Below are positions 59,640-64,000 of a stretch of 64,000 nt of DNA, piece by piece. Source of the stretch: Cyprinodon diabolis (Eukaryota > Chordata > Actinopteri > Cyprinodontiformes > Cyprinodontidae); the NCBI GenBank assembly GCA_030533445.1, contig CM060066.1, forward strand, positions 38,631,235 to 38,695,234. Direction: 5' to 3'. Positions within the stretch are counted from its first letter, which is position 1, and every line of letters begins with the position of its first letter. The translations under genes were made by a program, and so were the position numbers. The notes under the pieces were generated by a model. It had not been told where the DNA came from. It searched no databases and worked only from the letters and a program-made list of their open reading frames with translations.

Positions 59640-60795
59640 AATCATCATCTTTTTTTTATTTTTATTAAGTAACACGCTACATGCAGCAAATAACTACAAA
59701 TAGACGTTTTTAAAAATATTTGCTACGAGTAAATGCATCTGTCCCTCTTTCCAAGACAGCTTTCAATGCCAGTTTCAGTATATAGTTGTGAAAATGTAGT
59801 AATAGGTTTAAGGGCAAGACAAAAACGCATGCGTCTGCGCTGAAGGAGCAGTAAGAGAAGAGTTACTACAAACAGGGACGGTCTGAGATTGCACAAGGCC
59901 CCAAACAGAATTTAACTTTTCCTTCATTGAAAAAAATAAGTTAATCCGCCTGGGGAAGCTGGCCAAAGTTAAAGGCTGAACCGAGATTTACTAGTTCAAT
60001 TTACTCAGTTACATATGCTTGAGTAACTTTTTGAGATATGAGTACTTTTTTGCATTATGCTTTTTTACTTTTGCTTGAGTAGAAATAGGATGTGGTATTG
60101 TTATTCTTATTTAAGTAAAATAAGGTTATACCTTACCCGTCATGAGTAACTTCTGTCATAGAACAACAGGCTTATCTTGAACAAAAATAAACCAGAGAGA
60201 CAAACGCCTAAAGTTAATGTCAAAGTTAGACTTCTTTTTTGTACTCCAGCTTTCATGTTTTTTTTTTCTATTTGCTGTTGTCAATTGGAGGTCAAGAGGA
60301 AATACAGAAATAAAGATTTTAAGTTAGCAACAACAACAACAAAAAAAAAGATTTTTGCCAGGAATATAAACAGGCTTATCTAAAATAGATAATCCAATGA
60401 AGAATTATAAAAATATGATGATTTGCTCTGTGTGTCTAAACCAGCTTTGCACGCCCAGACTGTAATCTATGACCACTATTCATTGTAAAATATAGGCCAA
60501 ACTCACATTCTCACACAAGCCTTGACTGGGCCACTCTAGCACTTACTCAATGTTTAGGGATGTTAGCTTGTTAAAAGATGAACCACAGCCTCATTTTCAA
60601 GTGTTCTGTCATATTTATCTGCACAAACATCCCCACAGCATGACGTAGCCTCTATAACATTTCAAAGAGGGCATGGGGCTCATAATGCATGTACTTCAGT
60701 ACACATGGCTTCTACCGTATGTAATTATCTCCACTATGTTATCTCTGTTCTGCCTGCTGTGTTCCTTGATCTTCATGATGATGTTTCTTCAATAA
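59640..60795. other. Downstream of helt, minor repeat fragments
   Basis: The segment 59990-60130 contains repeated TTGAGTAACTTT and TTTACTTTTGCTTGAG words, as in the ends of teleost hAT-like MITEs, but no borders were found. The rest is unassigned. No gene was recognised. Confidence 0.4.
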
Positions 60796-60798
60796 TAT

Positions 60799-61185
60799 CC
60801 ATCCATTAATCCATTTTCCGTCACACTCATCCCAGCTGGGGGTGCGGTAGCGCTAGTGCCCATCTCCAGCTGTCTACGGGCGAGAGGCAGGGAACACCCT
60901 GGGCAGGTCGCCAGTCCAGCGCAGGACGACAGAGAGACACACAGAACAAACAACCAGTGATGCGTACACTCACACCTAAGGAGAATTTAGAAAGGTCAAC
61001 TAACAATTAACCTAACAGTCATGTTTTTGGACTGTTGGTGAACGCAAGAGTACCTGGAGAGAACCGACACATGCAAAGGGAGAACATACAAACTCCATGA
61101 AGATAGACCCCAGGCCAGGAATCAAACCCAGAACCTTCTTGTTGCAAGACAGCAGTACTACCCACTGCGGGACTGTGCAAAAAAT
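60799..61185 (-). repeat. Abundant teleost SINE or LINE-tail repeat, reverse orientation
   Basis: Recognised by CATCCATTAATCCATTTTCC at the left, GCAGGTCGCCAGTCCAGCGC and CAGTCATGTTTTTGGACTGT in the body, and a tRNA-like right end (GGAATCAAACCCAGAACCTT, then AGCAGTACTACCCACTGCGG) that reads as a pol III head on the minus strand. Family assignment is from memory; no second copy is in the window. Confidence 0.6.
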
Positions 61186-64000
61186 CTCTGTGAAAACAAA
61201 ACAGCAGCATTTATTAAGAGCTTGAATTACACAGAAATGCCTATATCTATTAAGCGGATTCCACAGGAAGTTGGCTGTAATAAATGCTCTGTTATTAGCG
61301 TATCAAAATTAGGGGGCTTGAATACAAATGCAGCACATGCCATGATTTTTAGTGTGTATTTATAAAACACTTTGAAAACCACAAATCCCTCTCCTCCATT
61401 TTACACTGTCCACAATGAATGTGCCAGTCTATCAACCCAAAATTGTAAAACTTAAAATTTGCGGAGCTCTTTAGTTGCAAAGTGAAACAAGCATGAAGGT
61501 TTTAGATGCTAGGATTGTTAGACACATGTTTGAAGGTGCTGCTCAGCGTCTAAAGATTAGTTGATTTTACAGTTGAGAAGAAAAACTGCAGAAAAAAACA
61601 CTGACTATATTGTTTACAGCATAATCTGATTGGAAAAGAGAGCATAATGTTAATTGTGTCTTTGACTTATAATACTGGAACCAGTCTCTAGGCCTCTTTT
61701 GCCTTTGACTGAATTAGAAAACTAACTCAAAAGGATCAAAAGAGATTTTTCTGGGCAAGCTTCTATACATGACCATTGCATCTCAATAAACAGCTTTCGG
61801 GCTTCCTTTGGCCTTTCTTTAAGTGTAGGGCAGATTTTTATTCCTTTTAAAGGAAAAGGAAAGGGAGAAACGAAGGAATGGGGGAAGCTCCATCTTGTTT
61901 TCTAAACCAAGGCGCCCTATTGTGGCACATCTAAATGGGGAACAATCACAGACTCCTTGTGCTTCATCCTTGAATGATTATGAAGAAAAATAATCAAGAC
62001 CATGAAATCAAAGTTTGTGTCTGAGAGGAAAGAGAGAAAACTTTTCCATGCTCTTTTCTTCGGAGGCAAAGTTAAAAATCAACATGCATGACATATTAGG
62101 CTTATAGAGGAAAGATGTACAGGTGCGCCCATCTAGATGTTGATTTTTGTGGAGAGAGGATGAATACAGCAGCATTAATCGCCTGGGCGGCTGGATAAAG
62201 CCACATTAACCAGCCTCTGACTTAAAAGACAAGCAAGAAGAGAGCAAAAAAAGAAATGAAAGACAGTGTCCCTGCAGATGGAAAAGTGACAATACGATAA
62301 AAGAGGGGAAAAAAAGAGTCTTTGAGGGAATACTTGGATCCCAACAGCCTCAATATTGGTTTAAATCCTGACACTAAACAGGAAAAAAGGGTTCATGTTC
62401 AACCACACGAGAAAGCTTTTGTAGAAACACATCACATGAATAATAATAAATTGAGCAGGAATAAAAACAGAATCAGGACCATTTATTGTCATGTAAAATG
62501 AGCGCAGTGGTAAAGCTTTGGCTGTTTATCTTTGGTGTTAATATCTCACATGGTGAACATTAACAATAATTTCTTTGGGAAATATTCATCACTGGCTGCC
62601 ATCTCAAAGAGAGCCAAAACAAAACTCACATCTACTTTATTGTTGATGGGAATAAATGTCAGACAAGCTTAGAAAAAAAAATCAGAAACTGTAAAGAGGT
62701 AGAAGCAAGAAAAATTTTAGTCTCACTGCCAAAAGAATACTTTCCGATCTGAAAGTCATGTGATTTATGTGTGATAAAACAAATTATAACCCAAAAGTAA
62801 AAACCTATAGTATTAAAAAACTTTTTTTTCTTCCTCTGTCGTAGTAAATTGTATTTTTCAACATTTGGTGGTATAGATAAAAAATAAGGCTATATTTGTT
62901 CATACCCAAAGCAGATTTATGTATAAAATAACCTCTTAATTTAATGAACATGTTTTTCAGTTTGGCCTGGACTGTGACTGAGTGGTTTCATCAGAGCCGC
63001 AGTTTTTATCTGATAGAGAACCTGTGCAGGGAGCTACAGATTATAATGATGGTGATGAAGTGTTTTAACATCAAACACTTGAAGCTCATTAACCAAACAC
63101 AGACAGCAAAAAGGCAAACATGCAAAATATATATAAACAAAAAAACAACAACTGCTTAGCTATAATCAGAAGGGTTTCATTGCACCTTTGCCTGTAAAAT
63201 TTTCTATTGATTGTTGGAAATTATCAAAACATTGAATTAGGTTACAATAAGTGTTAAGAGAGTCATTTTTTCTATCAAGACAAATAAAATCTTGGTTGAA
63301 TGGAAATCATCTTAATTGTACATCCTCCAATTAAGCACAGAGGAGTGTGTGTGTACCTTACATTTTCATCAAAATAGGAATAGGAAGTTCAGAACAACTC
63401 TTTGTACCTCAAATGGTTTGTTTGGTCTCCAAGTGTCTGAAATCTGCTGTTTGATCTCTGCTTCTGTTCCAGCTCTAAAGTCAAGCTTTGCTAAGCAACT
63501 CTGCGGGTTTGTTGGGACTGAGGCCAAAGACGTAACCCAAGCTGTGAGAGAGCGTACGGTTAACGCTGTTTGGTAATCAGAGTGCCCCAGTGGCATAAGA
63601 TGCAGAGCCAGCTCACCTCAGGATGGTAGTCTGATCTACAGCATGAAAAAGGGGACAGGGGGTGAAGCTGAGGGGTGGGGGAGGCAGACAGTAACAGACA
63701 GGGTCTAAGTCTGAGAGTAGGGGGAGTAGGGATGAAGATCATTCCCACAGCAGATAGCACTATCTCACAGGGTTTAAAGGGCCCCCTTTCTGTACAGTCC
63801 CCTCCCCCGTGTTACCCCCCACTTCTTCCCCGCGCCAATAATGCCAAAACTTGGCAGCCAACCCAGCACATGAGCAACAGTTTCCCATCAGAGAGAGGCA
63901 GCCCTTCCTACTGCCTTGGCACCAGCCATGTCTGAAGAATGACGGCCACTGTAAGAGGACATGAATGGAGCCTGTTTAGGAGGGAAAAACAAAAACAAAG
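61186..64000. other. Non-coding stretch to the end of the window
   Basis: No exon of the next expected gene (SLC25A4 in human) was recognised. Around 62140-62220 and 62460-62600 the sequence is of mixed composition, without repeats, and could hold conserved non-coding elements near helt, but this cannot be judged from one species. The last 400 bp are GC-richer with C-rich runs. Confidence 0.4.

Noticed and set aside
63316..63596. Overlapping frames near the right end, considered as an exon of the next gene
   Set aside because: They have no similarity to the expected mitochondrial carrier and lack convincing splice borders.

Overview
The window is nuclear DNA from a teleost fish. The split genes have small introns, the encoded proteins match vertebrate families, and the spaces between genes are filled with fish-type mobile DNA: Tc1-like, hAT-like and Harbinger-like elements, tRNA-derived SINEs, a site-linked LINE and long AT or tetranucleotide microsatellites. 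The gene order primpol - acsl1 - helt matches human 4q35 (PRIMPOL, ACSL1, HELT); CENPU, which lies between PRIMPOL and ACSL1 in human, is not seen here. I cannot name the species.

Layout: 1-5.1 kb has no recognised gene, only dispersed repeats. At 5.1-6.0 kb (-) is an ecto-ADP-ribosyltransferase-like gene that appears to lack the catalytic motifs. From 7.96 to 12.42 kb (+) lies primpol, 13 coding exons adding up to 521 aa. It is convergent with acsl1 (-), whose 20 coding exons per transcript run from 28.56 down to 14.80 kb and add up to 698 aa. acsl1 also has a pair of mutually exclusive 'gate' exons at 20.1-20.3 kb. Candidate acsl1 first exons and promoters lie at 32.6 kb and 47.6 kb, so most of 28.6-47.6 kb would be its 5' intron, filled with repeats. 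These include an intact Tc1-like transposon (39.2-40.5 kb) next to a broken one, and a 930-bp TTAA-bordered foldback element. From 48 to 55 kb are a hAT-like MITE and a Dong/R4-type LINE with a 1064-codon open frame set between two (TA)n tracts. From 57.0 to 59.6 kb (+) is helt, four exons and 234 aa, with a TATA box and paired CACGTG E-boxes upstream. From 59.6 to 64 kb only repeats and unassigned non-coding DNA are seen.

The genes are not a functional unit. PrimPol is a DNA-damage-tolerance primase, ACSL1 activates long-chain fatty acids, and Helt is a neuronal bHLH-Orange repressor. Their adjacency is conserved synteny. Exon limits were set by hand from splice consensus and reading-frame continuity. 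In the three main genes the exon sums are exact multiples of three, which supports the models.
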